A stretch of DNA of 64,000 nucleotides from UBA4416 sp038327195 (GCA_038327195.1 JBBQKU010000003.1:1-64000); one strand, 5' to 3'; positions 16,983-27,202 are shown, counted from the stretch's first letter. Notes: a model not told the origin generated them from the sequence alone. Translations and numbers: made by a program.

Positions 16983-18527
16983 TTAAAACCCTTCCATTGT
17001 TGCTCCAAGGGTTTTTAAAAATTCAACCGTAGTTAAATGGTTGTTAGTTATTAAAAAAGAGCCGTAATCATCAATACGAGTGATGTTAATTTCTGGATGG
17101 CTTTGATTTAGCGTATGGTCTAAATTCCAATCTGCCGAATAAATTTGAAAAGAGGGATGTATACTGTTTCTTTCTTCAGCAATTCTCCATGATCTTCTTT
17201 CGAAGGATGGTTTAAAGGTATTAGGATAATCATCATATAATGCTGGTCCGGCATAATTTATAAAATCATCACGCCAAACATGATCAATGATTAATAAATT
17301 ATTGACCTTGTTTTTTTGACATTGGTTTTTATAAACTTCCAAACAACTTTTTAAATCTTTCAAAGAAATTAAATTTAAATGATTCCATTTTTTCTCGTCT
17401 ACATGATATGCAATTTTCTGTTTAAAAGTTGCGTATTTAAATACAGTAAAGCCTAGAGTAATAAAACAGATGAGGTATATCAATTTATTTGAAATGGGAT
17501 TTAACGTGGCAATAAATAAATAAATTACAATTGGAATCCCTAAATATAAACGGCTGTATGAATAAAACGGCCATAAAGAACCATCTATAGATTTATTTGT
17601 ACTAAAGCCCAATAATAGAATGCAAATAAAAACAAGAAATGCATAAAAATGATTAAGGGATTTTTTAAATAAGAATATGCCTAGTATTGTAAAAATGAAA
17701 AGTGTTATAACACAGGATTCCTCAATAAAAAAACCTATGTGTGTAAACTGAGCATCTAAATGCTTAATAGAATCTATTAAATAATTAAAACCAAATTCTG
17801 TTTTATATTTAGAAATTTCTGCCTCTGGATGAATTTTATAAAAGTGATTTAATAAATAATCAATTGGCATTCCGCATGCTATTGCAGCGGCTGATGCAAC
17901 ATAAAATAATTTGTCTTTGTAATTTAATAAAAACAAATAAAATAAAATGGGTAATGTAACTAATACCGAATTTGGCAAAACTAAATAGCCCACATAAGCC
18001 ATAAATACATTGATGGCAATATGAATTTTGTTGTGAGGATTATGTAAACTGACAATTAAAAATGTGGTAAAAAATAAACCATTTGCAAATCCTCTGGTTA
18101 TCGTATTCATGATATCATAGCCAACAGGCATGCACAACATAATACATAAAACAAGGATGGCTGTTTGTTTTTTATTTTTATAAAATAAGTAAATGGCGGT
18201 AAAAATAAATGGAGTTAAATAAATAAGTTGTGTTAAAATAGGCACGGCATAATAAACAGGCACGCCACATTTAATTAACGGAACCGAAAAAAAGGCATCC
18301 ATTAGTGTATGATAACTCTGTCCATAAAAGCGAGGAACGTAAAACAAACCTTCTGAATAGTGCTTAGCACCAAGCCAAATTACAACTTCGTCATTATCTA
18401 TGTAATCAAGTTTGATGCTAAAAAATAAAACAAAACGATGGAGAATGATTATTCCCAAAAACAAAAAAAAGAATGCGTTAAATACGTATTCTTTTTTTAA
18501 CCCAGTATTTTTAAATTTATCTAACAA
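16983..18527 (-). CDS. Polytopic membrane protein, GT-C glycosyltransferase-like
   Basis: 514 residues with about ten hydrophobic segments in the first 370 residues and a soluble C-terminal part of about 140 residues. After the first membrane segment the loop reads KLDYIDNDEVVIWLGAKHYSEG, an acidic first-loop motif of the sort seen in GT-C enzymes that use polyprenyl-linked sugars. Overall similarity to a named family cannot be asserted. The start codon overlaps the end of rpiB by 7 bp, so the two are translationally coupled. An inverted repeat AAAACCCTT / AAGGGTTTT (16985-17015) overlaps the last codons and might act as a terminator, though no T-run follows. Function unknown. Confidence 0.65.
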   Translation of the reverse strand: MLDKFKNTGLKKEYVFNAFFFLFLGIIILHRFVLFFSIKLDYIDNDEVVIWLGAKHYSEGLFYVPRFYGQSYHTLMDAFFSVPLIKCGVPVYYAVPILTQLIYLTPFIFTAIYLFYKNKKQTAILVLCIMLCMPVGYDIMNTITRGFANGLFFTTFLIVSLHNPHNKIHIAINVFMAYVGYLVLPNSVLVTLPILFYLFLLNYKDKLFYVASAAAIACGMPIDYLLNHFYKIHPEAEISKYKTEFGFNYLIDSIKHLDAQFTHIGFFIEESCVITLFIFTILGIFLFKKSLNHFYAFLVFICILLLGFSTNKSIDGSLWPFYSYSRLYLGIPIVIYLFIATLNPISNKLIYLICFITLGFTVFKYATFKQKIAYHVDEKKWNHLNLISLKDLKSCLEVYKNQCQKNKVNNLLIIDHVWRDDFINYAGPALYDDYPNTFKPSFERRSWRIAEERNSIHPSFQIYSADWNLDHTLNQSHPEINITRIDDYGSFLITNNHLTTVEFLKTLGATMEGF

Positions 18528-18949
18528 TCTATTTTTGCTAATCTATCTGCATGTCGTCCACCTTCAAATGCATTGTTAAAAAAGGCATCTATACATTTTT
18601 TCGCTTCGTCAACTGTAATATAACGAGCTGGTAAAACTAAAATATTAGCATCATTATGTAGTCTTGCTAAACCTGCAATTTCACTATTCCAACATAAAGC
18701 AGCTCTAATGCCAGCATGTTTATTTGCAGTCATATTTATTCCGTTTCCGCTACCACACATTAAAATTCCAAAATCAACTTCTTTAGTTAATACGGAAAGA
18801 GCAACAGCATGACCAAAGTCTGGATAATCAGCCCTTTCTAGACTATAACATCCTTTATTAGTTACTTCAATCTTTTTTTCGATTAAGTATGCAATTAGTT
18901 GTTCTTTTAATTCAAAACCTGCGTGATCGCTTCCAATGGCTATTTTCAT
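18521..18949 (-). CDS. rpiB: Ribose-5-phosphate isomerase B
   Basis: 142 residues, the normal RpiB/LacAB length. Interconverts ribulose-5-phosphate and ribose-5-phosphate in the pentose phosphate pathway. Diagnostic segments are IGSDHAGFELKEQL at the N-terminus, the catalytic Cys segment GILMCGSGNGINMTANKHAGIRAA (Cys near residue 66), and NDANILVLPARYI. It lies 27 bp downstream of hflX on the same strand, and its end overlaps the following membrane protein gene. Confidence 0.95.
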   Translation of the reverse strand: MKIAIGSDHAGFELKEQLIAYLIEKKIEVTNKGCYSLERADYPDFGHAVALSVLTKEVDFGILMCGSGNGINMTANKHAGIRAALCWNSEIAGLARLHNDANILVLPARYITVDEAKKCIDAFFNNAFEGGRHADRLAKIDC

Positions 18950-18975
18950 AAATATGAGATTTTTATTTAATGGTA

Positions 18976-20175
18976 TTAATAAAATAAGTTGTTATAAGGA
19001 AATCGTTTAATGTGAATGGCTTTTACGGTATCGTAAATTGTTTTTTTCAAATCTTCAATATTAATTTTTTGTTGGGCGCTAATAAATAGGCATTGTTCGT
19101 TTAAATCTTTCATCCAAGTATTTTTCAATTCTTCTAACGAAACATTTTCTCTGGTTGATGGCGTTAAATCATCTTCATCTTTTTTTATAAAAGTAAACGC
19201 ATCAATTTTATTAAAAACTAAAATAGTTGGTTTGTCACCAGCGCCAATATCAATAAGGGTTTGCTTAACTACATTTATATGATCTTCAAAATTTTGATGA
19301 GAAATATCTACAACATGTATTAATAAATCTGCTTCACGAACTTCGTCTAAAGTGCTTTTAAAACTTTCAACTAATTGAGTAGGAAGTTTACGAATGAAAC
19401 CTACTGTATCACATAATAGAAAATATAAATTATCAATGGTTACTTTTCTAACTGTTGTATCAAGTGTTGCAAATAATTTATTTTCTGCAAACACTTCACT
19501 TTTACTAATCAAATTCATAATAGTTGATTTGCCAACATTGGTATAACCAACAAGAGCAACTCGCACAAATTCGCCACGATTTTTACGTTGCGTTGCCATT
19601 TGTTTATCAATAATTTTCAAATCATCTTGTAGCTGAGCAATTCTATCACGCGATATCCGTCGGTCAGTTTCAATTTCTTTTTCTCCTGCACCGCCTCGAG
19701 TTCCAGTACCACCTCGTTGCCTTTCTAAGTGAGTCCACATGCCGGTTAAGCGAGGTAATAAATATTTTTGTTTTGCTAATTCTACTTGAGTACGGGCATG
19801 TGCAGTTTGTGCACGTTGTGAAAATATTTCTAAAATTAAATTCGTTCTGTCTATTATTTTTACACCTAATTCGGTTTCTAAATTCCGTTGTTGAGATGGA
19901 GATAATTCATCATCAAAAATAACAACCGTAATTTTTTCTTCAACGATATAAGCTTTTACTTCTGCTAATTTCCCTTTTCCAATAAAAGTTGCTTTATCGG
20001 CTTTCTCTAATTTTTGAGTAAAAGTTTTTTTAGTTACAACGCCATATGTTTCAGCTAAAAAAGCTAATTCATTAAGGTATTCGAAAGAAAGAGCCTCGTT
20101 TTGTTGTTTATTAATAACGCCAATTAAAACAGCTGTTTCAATTGGTTTTTCTGTAACGTTGAGTTCTTTTTTCAT
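18976..20175 (-). CDS. hflX: GTPase HflX
   Basis: 399 residues. Ribosome-associated GTPase that splits stalled or stress-inactivated 70S ribosomes. It has an N-terminal HflX domain (about 12-190, including ERQRGGTGTRGGAGEKEIETD), then the G domain with G1 GYTNVGKST (about 208-216), G3 DTVGFI and G4 NKID. The C-terminus is short, as is usual outside Enterobacteria. The preceding SirB-cytochrome gene ends 13 bp upstream, suggesting one operon with rpiB. Confidence 0.95.
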   Translation of the reverse strand: MKKELNVTEKPIETAVLIGVINKQQNEALSFEYLNELAFLAETYGVVTKKTFTQKLEKADKATFIGKGKLAEVKAYIVEEKITVVIFDDELSPSQQRNLETELGVKIIDRTNLILEIFSQRAQTAHARTQVELAKQKYLLPRLTGMWTHLERQRGGTGTRGGAGEKEIETDRRISRDRIAQLQDDLKIIDKQMATQRKNRGEFVRVALVGYTNVGKSTIMNLISKSEVFAENKLFATLDTTVRKVTIDNLYFLLCDTVGFIRKLPTQLVESFKSTLDEVREADLLIHVVDISHQNFEDHINVVKQTLIDIGAGDKPTILVFNKIDAFTFIKKDEDDLTPSTRENVSLEELKNTWMKDLNEQCLFISAQQKINIEDLKKTIYDTVKAIHIKRFPYNNLFY

Positions 20176-20188
20176 TAAAAATTTGGTT

Positions 20189-20794
20189 CTATTTTCCTTT
20201 TAAATCAGTTTCGATATATGAAGAAACTGCTTCAATTTGTTCAGCGCTTAAAGTTTCTTTATAGGCTGTCATAGCATTTTTACCATTGGTAATGATGTCA
20301 ACTATTCCTGCATGGTCAAGCATCGAAACGGATAAATCTTTTGCGCCTGCCATTCCTAATTTCCCATCGTTGCCGTGGCATAATGAACATTTTTCTTCAA
20401 ATATTTCTTTACCAGAAATAGCCAACGATTTTTCTCCAGCCTTTGCATCTTTTGCTTTATAAGCTAATGAAAACGACGCAACGATTAAAAAAAATGATAG
20501 AGAAGCTAATACTTTATTTTTATTCTTAAATCCAATAACAGCCAAAGGTATCGATAAAAACACTAAGCTGATTTTAATAATATGAAACATATTAATAGCA
20601 GGTAATTGTGTCATTAAAAAAACACCTGTTGCTAAAAAACCAAAGCTTACAATCATTTCAGCAATTTTGGTTTTCTTTTTAAATTTCTCTAATAATTCAT
20701 CTTTATCACTCAATAATAAGATGGTTTTTATTAAGTAGATAAGTGTAAATAACACTACCATTAAGTAGTGTGTATGAAGCATTCCTGTTGCCAT
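20189..20794 (-). CDS. SirB-like membrane domain fused to cytochrome c
   Basis: 201 residues. The first 110 residues contain four hydrophobic segments beginning MLHTHYLMVVLFTLIYLIKTILLL, resembling the SirB family. Residues about 120-201 are a class I cytochrome c domain with haem site CSLCHG (about 137-142) and a candidate distal Met in NAMTAYKETLSAEQ. The domain should face the periplasm. A small membrane-anchored electron carrier is the likely role; the redox partner is unknown. The gene is divergent from the amidohydrolase gene and heads the hflX-rpiB group. Confidence 0.8.
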   Translation of the reverse strand: MATGMLHTHYLMVVLFTLIYLIKTILLLSDKDELLEKFKKKTKIAEMIVSFGFLATGVFLMTQLPAINMFHIIKISLVFLSIPLAVIGFKNKNKVLASLSFFLIVASFSLAYKAKDAKAGEKSLAISGKEIFEEKCSLCHGNDGKLGMAGAKDLSVSMLDHAGIVDIITNGKNAMTAYKETLSAEQIEAVSSYIETDLKGK

Positions 20795-20883
20795 AGTTTT
20801 TTAAAATTTGATTTAATTTCAAAATTAACAATTAATCCTTAATTAAAAGCTATAAAGTCGTTTTTATGGCTTGTCAATAATGC

Positions 20884-20891
20884 TATATTTG
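20884..20891 (+). promoter_or_regulatory. -7 element of the amidohydrolase gene
   Basis: TATATTTG matches TAnnTTTG, 19 bp before the ATG at 20910. No clear TTG at about -33. Confidence 0.45.
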
Positions 20892-20909
20892 TTATATATC
20901 TAATAAATT

Positions 20910-23900
20910 ATGCGTTATTATATTTCAACAGTTATTGCCATTGTTTTTTTTGTAAACACATTTTACGGACAAACAACATTTAATACCAATGGTGCGCCAA
21001 ATGGCACACACACTATTTATGCGTTTACAAACTGTACGCTTCATGTTGATGCAGACATCACCTTAATTAATGCCACATTAATAGTTCAAGATGGAAAAAT
21101 AATAGGAGCAGCCGAAAAATTGCAAATCCCAAAAGAAGGTGTATTGGTAGATTTAAAAGGAAAGCATATTTATGCTGCTTTTATTGATTTATATAGTGAT
21201 TATGGAATGCCTGAAGTAAAAAGAACCGACAATGCTGATGCGCCCAAAAAAGGAGCATATGGTTCAAATCAAGCCATTAGAAGTGATGTTGAAGCACACA
21301 AATTATTTTTGCATAATCAATCAAAAGCAGATGAACTTCGCAAACAAGGTTTTGCTTCTGTTTTAACAGCTCAAAAAGATGGAATTGTTCGCGGAAGTGG
21401 AGCATTGGTTTGTTTGGCAAATGCTAAAGAAAACGAAACAATCATAAAAGATAAAGCAGCTGGATTTTATTCTTTTAGAAAAGGTACATCGCCTCAAGAT
21501 TATCCTTCCTCGCTAATGGGTGGAATTGCATTGCTTCGCCAAACCTATTATGACGCTCAATGGTATAAAACAAACGCTACAAAAACAGAATACAACATTA
21601 CTTTAGACGCTTTTAATAAATTGCAGGAATTGCCTTCAATATTTGAAGGTGGTGACAAATACAATGATGTAAGAGGAAAAAATATTGCCGATGAATTTAA
21701 AACGAAATATATAATTAAAGGTGGAGGTAACGAATACCAGAGAATGTACGATGTCCAAAATACATTTTCTAAATTTATTATACCTGTAAATTTCCCGGAA
21801 GCTTTGGATGTTGAAGATCCTTATGATGCTGAACAAGCTTCGCTATCAGAATTAAAACATTGGGAAATGGCTCCTGCAAATTTGGCAATGCTCGAAAAAA
21901 ACTTTGTTCAGTTTTGCATCACAACTGCTGATTTAAAAGACAAGTCTGTTTTTTTGAAGAACTTACGAAAAGCTATTAAATATGGTTTGTCAGAGAAAAC
22001 AGCTTTGAAAGCTTTAACCATAAATCCTGCATCCTTTATTGGTGTGCAAGATAAAATTGGAGGTTTAAAACAAGGCATGTATGCTAATTTTATTATTACT
22101 TCTAAAAATATTTTTGAAGATGATGCTATCATTTATGAAACTTGGAGTAATGGAATTAAGCATGAATATAATGACTTATCAATTCCTGCAATTAATGGAA
22201 CATATAGTTTATCAATCAATAATAATGTTTATAAATTAAATATTAATAAAGATCAAGACGGCTACTCTGGAATGGCTTATAAAGACAGCTCGAAAGCTAA
22301 AGCTAATGTTAATTTTAAAAACAATTTATTGACCTTAAGTTTTCCTTATGATTCAACTTTAGCGTATCGTTTAGTTGGAAATTACAATGAATTAAAAAAA
22401 TCATTTACGGGTCAAGGGCAATTAGCAGATGGTAGCTGGACAAGTTTCGAAATGATAAATGTTACGCCAATTGATACCGCAAAACCAAAGCCAATAAAAC
22501 CTAAAGATAAATTAACTATTGGTAAAGTAATTTACCCATTTACCGCCTATGGTGAAGCAGAAGTTGAAAGTGAAGGACTCATAAGAGATACTTGGCAAAA
22601 GTTTAAAAAGCGATATGATGCTGTATTAATAAAAAATGTTACTATTTGGACCAACGAACAAGATTCTATTTTAAAAGATTATGATGTTTATATTGTTGAT
22701 GGAAAAATAGTTCGTATTGCTCCTAATATAGATGCTCAGAAAACAGCCTTTGCTAAAATAATTGATGGTAAAGGAATGCATTTAACTCCTGGTATTATTG
22801 ACGAACATTCTCACATAGCTTTGTTTAGTGTTAATGAAGGTGCTGATGTTAGCAGCGCAGAAGTAAGAATGGGCGATGTGGTAAATCCTGATGATATAAA
22901 TATTTACCGTCAATTAGCCGGAGGAGTAACAACCGCACAATTATTACATGGTTCAGCAAATCCAATTGGCGGACAAAGTTGTTTAATTAAATTACGTTGG
23001 GGAAAAAATCCTGAAGAATTTAAATATGAAAAAGCAGATGGCTTTATAAAATTTGCGTTAGGAGAAAATGTAAAACACTCAAATGGTACAAATCCAGATC
23101 AAATTCGTTTTCCACAAACACGCATGGGGGTTGAGCAATTGTATTATGATTATTTTACAAGAGCCACCGCTTATAAAAAACAAATAGAAGCATTTGGAAA
23201 ACTATCAGCTAAGCAAATAGAAACTGGAAAAGTTGTTTCGCCTCGCCGAGATTTAGATTTGGATGCATTAGTAGAAATTCTAAACAACAAACGTTTTATT
23301 ACGTGTCACAGTTATGTACAAAGTGAAATAAATATGTTATTGCACGTGGCTGATAGTATGAAATTTAAAGTCAATACATTTACACATATTTTAGAAGGCT
23401 ATAAAGTTGCAGATAAAATGAAAGCGCATGGTGCAAATGCTTCTACGTTTTCTGATTGGTGGGCTTATAAAATGGAAGTGATGGATGCGATTCCTTATAA
23501 TGCTGCTTTATTAACAAAAGTAGGTGTCAATACTGCTATTAATTCTGATGATGCCGAAATGGGAAGACGATTAAATCAGGAAGCTGCAAAAGCCATTAAG
23601 TATGGTAAATTATCAGAAGTGCAAGCCTTAAAATTAGTGACACTTAATCCTGCAAAAATGTTACACATTGATGATAAGGTTGGAAGTGTTAAAGTTGGTA
23701 AGGTTGCTGATTTAGTTTTATGGACAGATAATCCATTAAGTATTTATGCAAAAGTAAATACAACACTTGTTGATGGACAAATTTATTTTAGTGTGGAAGA
23801 AGACGCTAAACTTCGCGAAGACATAAAAAAAGATCGCGCTCGTATTATTGCGAAATTAATTATCGAAAAAAGTAAAGGCGCTAAAGTGATTAAGCCTGTT

Positions 23901-23951
23901 GCTAAAAAACAAAATCATTTTCACTGCGATAGCGAAGAAAGTGGGTTTTAG
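20910..23951 (+). CDS. Exported tandem amidohydrolase
   Basis: 1013 residues with a signal peptide (cut near FVNTFYG-Q, residue 20). Two amidohydrolase modules lie in tandem. The N-terminal one (about 35-450) keeps the outer fold (LTINPASFIGVQDKIGGLKQGMYANFII) but its metal-binding HxH is replaced by FIDLYSDYG, so it looks inactive. A spacer of about 120 residues follows. The C-terminal module (about 570-1000) has metal site IIDEHSH (about 629-635), further His at ITCHS and FTHILEG, and Asp in NSDDAEM (about 879), then the closing KVGSVKVGKVADLVLW. Substrate unknown; cyclic amides or peptides are common in the superfamily. The C-terminus is basic and His-rich. Confidence 0.88.
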   Translation: MRYYISTVIAIVFFVNTFYGQTTFNTNGAPNGTHTIYAFTNCTLHVDADITLINATLIVQDGKIIGAAEKLQIPKEGVLVDLKGKHIYAAFIDLYSDYGMPEVKRTDNADAPKKGAYGSNQAIRSDVEAHKLFLHNQSKADELRKQGFASVLTAQKDGIVRGSGALVCLANAKENETIIKDKAAGFYSFRKGTSPQDYPSSLMGGIALLRQTYYDAQWYKTNATKTEYNITLDAFNKLQELPSIFEGGDKYNDVRGKNIADEFKTKYIIKGGGNEYQRMYDVQNTFSKFIIPVNFPEALDVEDPYDAEQASLSELKHWEMAPANLAMLEKNFVQFCITTADLKDKSVFLKNLRKAIKYGLSEKTALKALTINPASFIGVQDKIGGLKQGMYANFIITSKNIFEDDAIIYETWSNGIKHEYNDLSIPAINGTYSLSINNNVYKLNINKDQDGYSGMAYKDSSKAKANVNFKNNLLTLSFPYDSTLAYRLVGNYNELKKSFTGQGQLADGSWTSFEMINVTPIDTAKPKPIKPKDKLTIGKVIYPFTAYGEAEVESEGLIRDTWQKFKKRYDAVLIKNVTIWTNEQDSILKDYDVYIVDGKIVRIAPNIDAQKTAFAKIIDGKGMHLTPGIIDEHSHIALFSVNEGADVSSAEVRMGDVVNPDDINIYRQLAGGVTTAQLLHGSANPIGGQSCLIKLRWGKNPEEFKYEKADGFIKFALGENVKHSNGTNPDQIRFPQTRMGVEQLYYDYFTRATAYKKQIEAFGKLSAKQIETGKVVSPRRDLDLDALVEILNNKRFITCHSYVQSEINMLLHVADSMKFKVNTFTHILEGYKVADKMKAHGANASTFSDWWAYKMEVMDAIPYNAALLTKVGVNTAINSDDAEMGRRLNQEAAKAIKYGKLSEVQALKLVTLNPAKMLHIDDKVGSVKVGKVADLVLWTDNPLSIYAKVNTTLVDGQIYFSVEEDAKLREDIKKDRARIIAKLIIEKSKGAKVIKPVAKKQNHFHCDSEESGF

Positions 23952-23967
23952 AAGTTTCTAAAAATTA

Positions 23968-24014
23968 AAAAGGTGTCAATTAGAAATTATGATTATTTCT
24001 AATTGACACCTTTT
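23968..24014. terminator. Bidirectional terminator between amidohydrolase and clpX
   Basis: A perfect 20-bp stem (23968-23987 with 23995-24014) and a 7-nt loop TATGATT. The arms start AAAAGG and end CCTTTT, so both strands give a U-rich 3' end. The two genes converge here. Confidence 0.92.
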
Positions 24015-24028
24015 CAGTAATCTATTAT

Positions 24029-25273
24029 TTATGCCACTAGCAACTGTGTAATTCTAGCATTCTTTAATTTCTCAGATGCATAGTTTAAATCAATGGTTAA
24101 GTTTTTAGGATGCTTTTCATTGCTTGGCGCATCAAACATAAAATCAACCATTATGGATTCGCAAATGCCACGCAAACCACGAGCACCTAATTTAAACTCA
24201 AGAGCTTTGTCAACAATTAAATCTAACACATCATCATCAAATTCTAATTTGATTCCTTCGAGTTTAAATAAATATTGATATTGTTTAATTAAAGCATTTT
24301 TAGGATCCGTTAAAATAGAACGTAATGTTTTTCTATCTAAAGGTTTTAAATAAGTTAAAACAGGTAAACGACCAATTAATTCTGGAATTAAACCAAACGC
24401 TTTTAAATCTTGCGGCGATACGTATTGCAACATATCACTTTTATCTATTTCATCTTTTGTAACAGAGGCTGAATAACCAATTGCTTGTGTGTTTAAACGT
24501 TGTGCAATTTTTTTGTCGATACCATCAAAGGCACCACCACATATAAATAAAATATTTTTAGTATTTACTTGTATCATTTTTGCATCAGGATGTTTACGCC
24601 CGCCTTGTGGTGGAACGTTTACAACAGAACCTTCTAACAACTTTAACATCGCTTGTTGCACACCTTCGCCACTTACATCACGTGTTAAAGATGGATTATC
24701 ACTTTTACGTGCTATTTTATCAATTTCATCTATAAATACAATGCCACGTTCAGCACTTGCCACATCATAATCTGCTGCTTGTAATAAACGCGTTAATACA
24801 TTCTCAACATCTTCTCCAACATAACCAGCTTCTGTTAAAACAGTAGCATCTGCAATACAAAAAGGAACGTTTAGTAATTTAGCAATCGTACGTGCCAATA
24901 ATGTTTTACCTGTTCCTGTTTCTCCAACTAAAATAACATTTGATTTATCAATTTCTATTTCGTCTTTAGCATTGGATACATGCGCAATACGTTTAAAATG
25001 ATTATAAACCGCTACGCTTAATATTTTCTTTGCCTCGTCTTGTCCAATGATGTATTCATCCAAATGGTTTTTGATAGCTAATGGCTTCAACACATTTAAT
25101 GCATGTTGCACTTGCTCATTTCCTTTAGCTCCAGCCTCCTCATTCACAATTTTAAAGGCTTGTGAAATGCAACTATCACAAATGTGACCAGTTATACCTG
25201 CTATTAAAATTTTTGCTTCTTTTTTATCTCGTCCGCAAAACGAACAAACTATTGGACCTACTGCTTTTGCCAT
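24029..25273 (-). CDS. clpX: ATP-dependent Clp protease ATP-binding subunit ClpX
   Basis: 414 residues. AAA+ unfoldase that feeds substrates to ClpP. Visible features: the N-terminal C4 zinc domain (CSFCG...CDSC, about residues 11-36), Walker A GETGTGKT (about 117-124), Walker B VFIDEIDK, the pore loop GYVGEDVE, sensor region and arginine finger area (ELIGRLPV). Full length for the family. clpP is not next to it; uppP lies 48 bp upstream on the same strand. Confidence 0.97.
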   Translation of the reverse strand: MAKAVGPIVCSFCGRDKKEAKILIAGITGHICDSCISQAFKIVNEEAGAKGNEQVQHALNVLKPLAIKNHLDEYIIGQDEAKKILSVAVYNHFKRIAHVSNAKDEIEIDKSNVILVGETGTGKTLLARTIAKLLNVPFCIADATVLTEAGYVGEDVENVLTRLLQAADYDVASAERGIVFIDEIDKIARKSDNPSLTRDVSGEGVQQAMLKLLEGSVVNVPPQGGRKHPDAKMIQVNTKNILFICGGAFDGIDKKIAQRLNTQAIGYSASVTKDEIDKSDMLQYVSPQDLKAFGLIPELIGRLPVLTYLKPLDRKTLRSILTDPKNALIKQYQYLFKLEGIKLEFDDDVLDLIVDKALEFKLGARGLRGICESIMVDFMFDAPSNEKHPKNLTIDLNYASEKLKNARITQLLVA

Positions 25274-25321
25274 TGTAATAAAATTTGGAATGTAAAGATA
25301 CTTAAAAAAGAAATGCTATAA

Positions 25322-26116
25322 TTAAATAATAGCCATTGGAATATTTAATGCGAATAATAGAATTAGAATACCACCAACAATTATGCGATACCATCCAAAG
25401 CCTTTGAATCCGTATTTTGTTAAAATCCCAATAAAAGATTTAATAGCAATGAGCGCTACAATAAATGCAATGACGTTTCCGAAAACTAATAAACTAATTT
25501 CGTTAGATTGAAGTGTAACCCCATCTTTATAAAAATCTAATAATTTCTTTGCTGTAGCAGCAAACATGGTTGGTACTGCTAAAAAGAAAGAAAATTCAGC
25601 AGCATTTTTACGAGTTAAATTTTGAGTCATACCACCAATAATAGTACAAGCACTTCTACTCATTCCTGGCCACATAGCAAGGCATTGAAATAAACCAATT
25701 TTTAATGAAGTTAAGTAAGTGATGTCTTCTTCCTTATCCGCCGAATTATTTACAAACCATTTATCTACAAACAATAAAAAGACACCGCCAATAAATAAAG
25801 CAAGAGCTACGCCAATTAAATTTTCGAGCGCTGCATCAATATAGTCACTCAATAACAAACCAAAAATTGCCGCAGGAATAAAAGCTACTATTAGTTTCAG
25901 ATAAAAATTAATGGATTTAAAAAAACGTTTAAAATACAAAACAACTACTGAAAGTATGGCGCCTAGCTGAATAGCAACAGTGAACAGTTTTACAAATGGC
26001 GTTGATTCTATTCCTAATAAAGCAGAACCAATCATCATGTGTCCTGTGGATGAAATAGGTAAAAACTCCGTTAATCCTTCAATTACGGCAATTATAAAGG
26101 CTTCGAAATAAGTCAT
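25322..26116 (-). CDS. uppP: Undecaprenyl-diphosphatase
   Basis: 264-residue BacA/UppP family membrane phosphatase that recycles undecaprenyl pyrophosphate to the carrier lipid for cell-wall synthesis. Both signature regions are present: IEGLTEFLPISSTGHM (about 13-28) and MWPGMSRSACTIIGGM (about 147-162). Multiple membrane segments and normal length. It lies 22 bp downstream of the DUF3098 gene, which is the usual Bacteroidota neighbourhood. Confidence 0.95.
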   Translation of the reverse strand: MTYFEAFIIAVIEGLTEFLPISSTGHMMIGSALLGIESTPFVKLFTVAIQLGAILSVVVLYFKRFFKSINFYLKLIVAFIPAAIFGLLLSDYIDAALENLIGVALALFIGGVFLLFVDKWFVNNSADKEEDITYLTSLKIGLFQCLAMWPGMSRSACTIIGGMTQNLTRKNAAEFSFFLAVPTMFAATAKKLLDFYKDGVTLQSNEISLLVFGNVIAFIVALIAIKSFIGILTKYGFKGFGWYRIIVGGILILLFALNIPMAII

Positions 26117-26138
26117 TGATTGAGAAAATTAAATAAAA

Positions 26139-26378
26139 CTAACTTTTAGTTTCTTCAGTTTTTGTTTTTGAACGCCACATAATAGAAACCATTATAACAC
26201 CAAAACCAATTAAACATACAATTGGCGCAATAGTTAAGCGTTGTGCATCAAAAATAGCTGGGTTAAAAATATTTGGGTCTTCGCTTCCGCCACCAATCAT
26301 TAAAAGATACCCTATAATTAAAATTACAATGCCTCCTATTAATAGTTGATAGTTTTGTTTGCCAAATGTTGTTTTCAT
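26139..26378 (-). CDS. DUF3098 small membrane protein
   Basis: 79 residues with two membrane segments (about 12-27 and 51-67). FGKQNYQLLIGGIVILIIGYLLM and PNIFNPAIFDAQRLTIAPIV match the DUF3098 family. In Bacteroidota this gene often sits between a cell-division ftsX-like gene and uppP; here only the uppP side is present. Function unknown, probably envelope-related. Confidence 0.85.
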   Translation of the reverse strand: MKTTFGKQNYQLLIGGIVILIIGYLLMIGGGSEDPNIFNPAIFDAQRLTIAPIVCLIGFGVIMVSIMWRSKTKTEETKS

Positions 26379-27202
26379 GTTTCTTTATTTAATCATACAA
26401 AACTAATAAATTTTAGAGATTAACAAAATAATGGAACGCAGATAAAACTGATTGTTGTGAAAAATTATGATTTACTAGTTTTCATTGTTTGTCTATGTAG
26501 TTTGTTTCCCACAGATTTCGCAGATTTCGCAAATTTTATATTTCTGTGTTCTCTTTATTTTCTCTTTTCTCCCTATGTTTAAATTTCCATCATTTTTCCT
26601 TCATAAATAATCAGTGCTATCAGCGTTCTATAAATAAAACTATTCCATCTTTATTTTCTCTTTTATCTCTATGTTTAAATTTTCATCATTTTTTAATCAT
26701 AAATAATCAGTGCTATCAGCGTTCTATAAACAAAACTATTCATCTTTATTTTCTCTTTTATCTATAAGTTAAAATTTTCATCATTTTTTAATCATAAATA
26801 ATCAGTGTTATCAACGTTCTATAAATAAAACTATTCCATCTTTATTTTCTCTCTAATGTTTAAATTTTCATCATTTTTTAATCGTAAATAATCAGTGCTA
26901 TCAGCGTTCTATAAACAAAACTATTCCATCTTTATTTTCTCTTTTCTCTATAAGTTAAAATTTCCATCAATTTTTAATCGTAAATAATAAGTGCTATCAG
27001 CGTTCTATAAACAAAACTATTCCATCTTTATTTTCTCTTTTCTCTATAAGTTTAAATTTTCATCATTTTTTAATCGTAAATAATCAGTGCTATCAGCGTT
27101 CTATAAATAAAACTATTCCATCTTTATTTTCTCTCTAATGTTTAAATTTCCATCAATTTTTAATCATAAATAATCAGTGCTATCAGCGTTCTATAAATAA
27201 AA
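26379..27202. other. Long non-coding gap containing a tandem repeat
   Basis: 824 bp between genes. The first part (26379-26534) contains a short GATTTCGCA duplication (26513-26533), a sequence type common in Bacteroidota intergenic DNA. The rest is the tandem repeat listed separately. The open frame at 26546-26767 is a product of the repeat (the same peptide segment occurs twice) and is not called as a gene. Confidence 0.75.

Noticed and set aside
16985..17015. Terminator overlapping the end of the membrane glycosyltransferase-like gene
   Set aside because: A 9-bp stem exists but the loop is 13 nt and no T-run follows on the minus strand; too weak to list separately.
26546..26767. Open frame of 73 codons in the tandem repeat
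   Set aside because: The peptide repeats itself with the DNA unit; this is repeat sequence without start or ribosome-site support.
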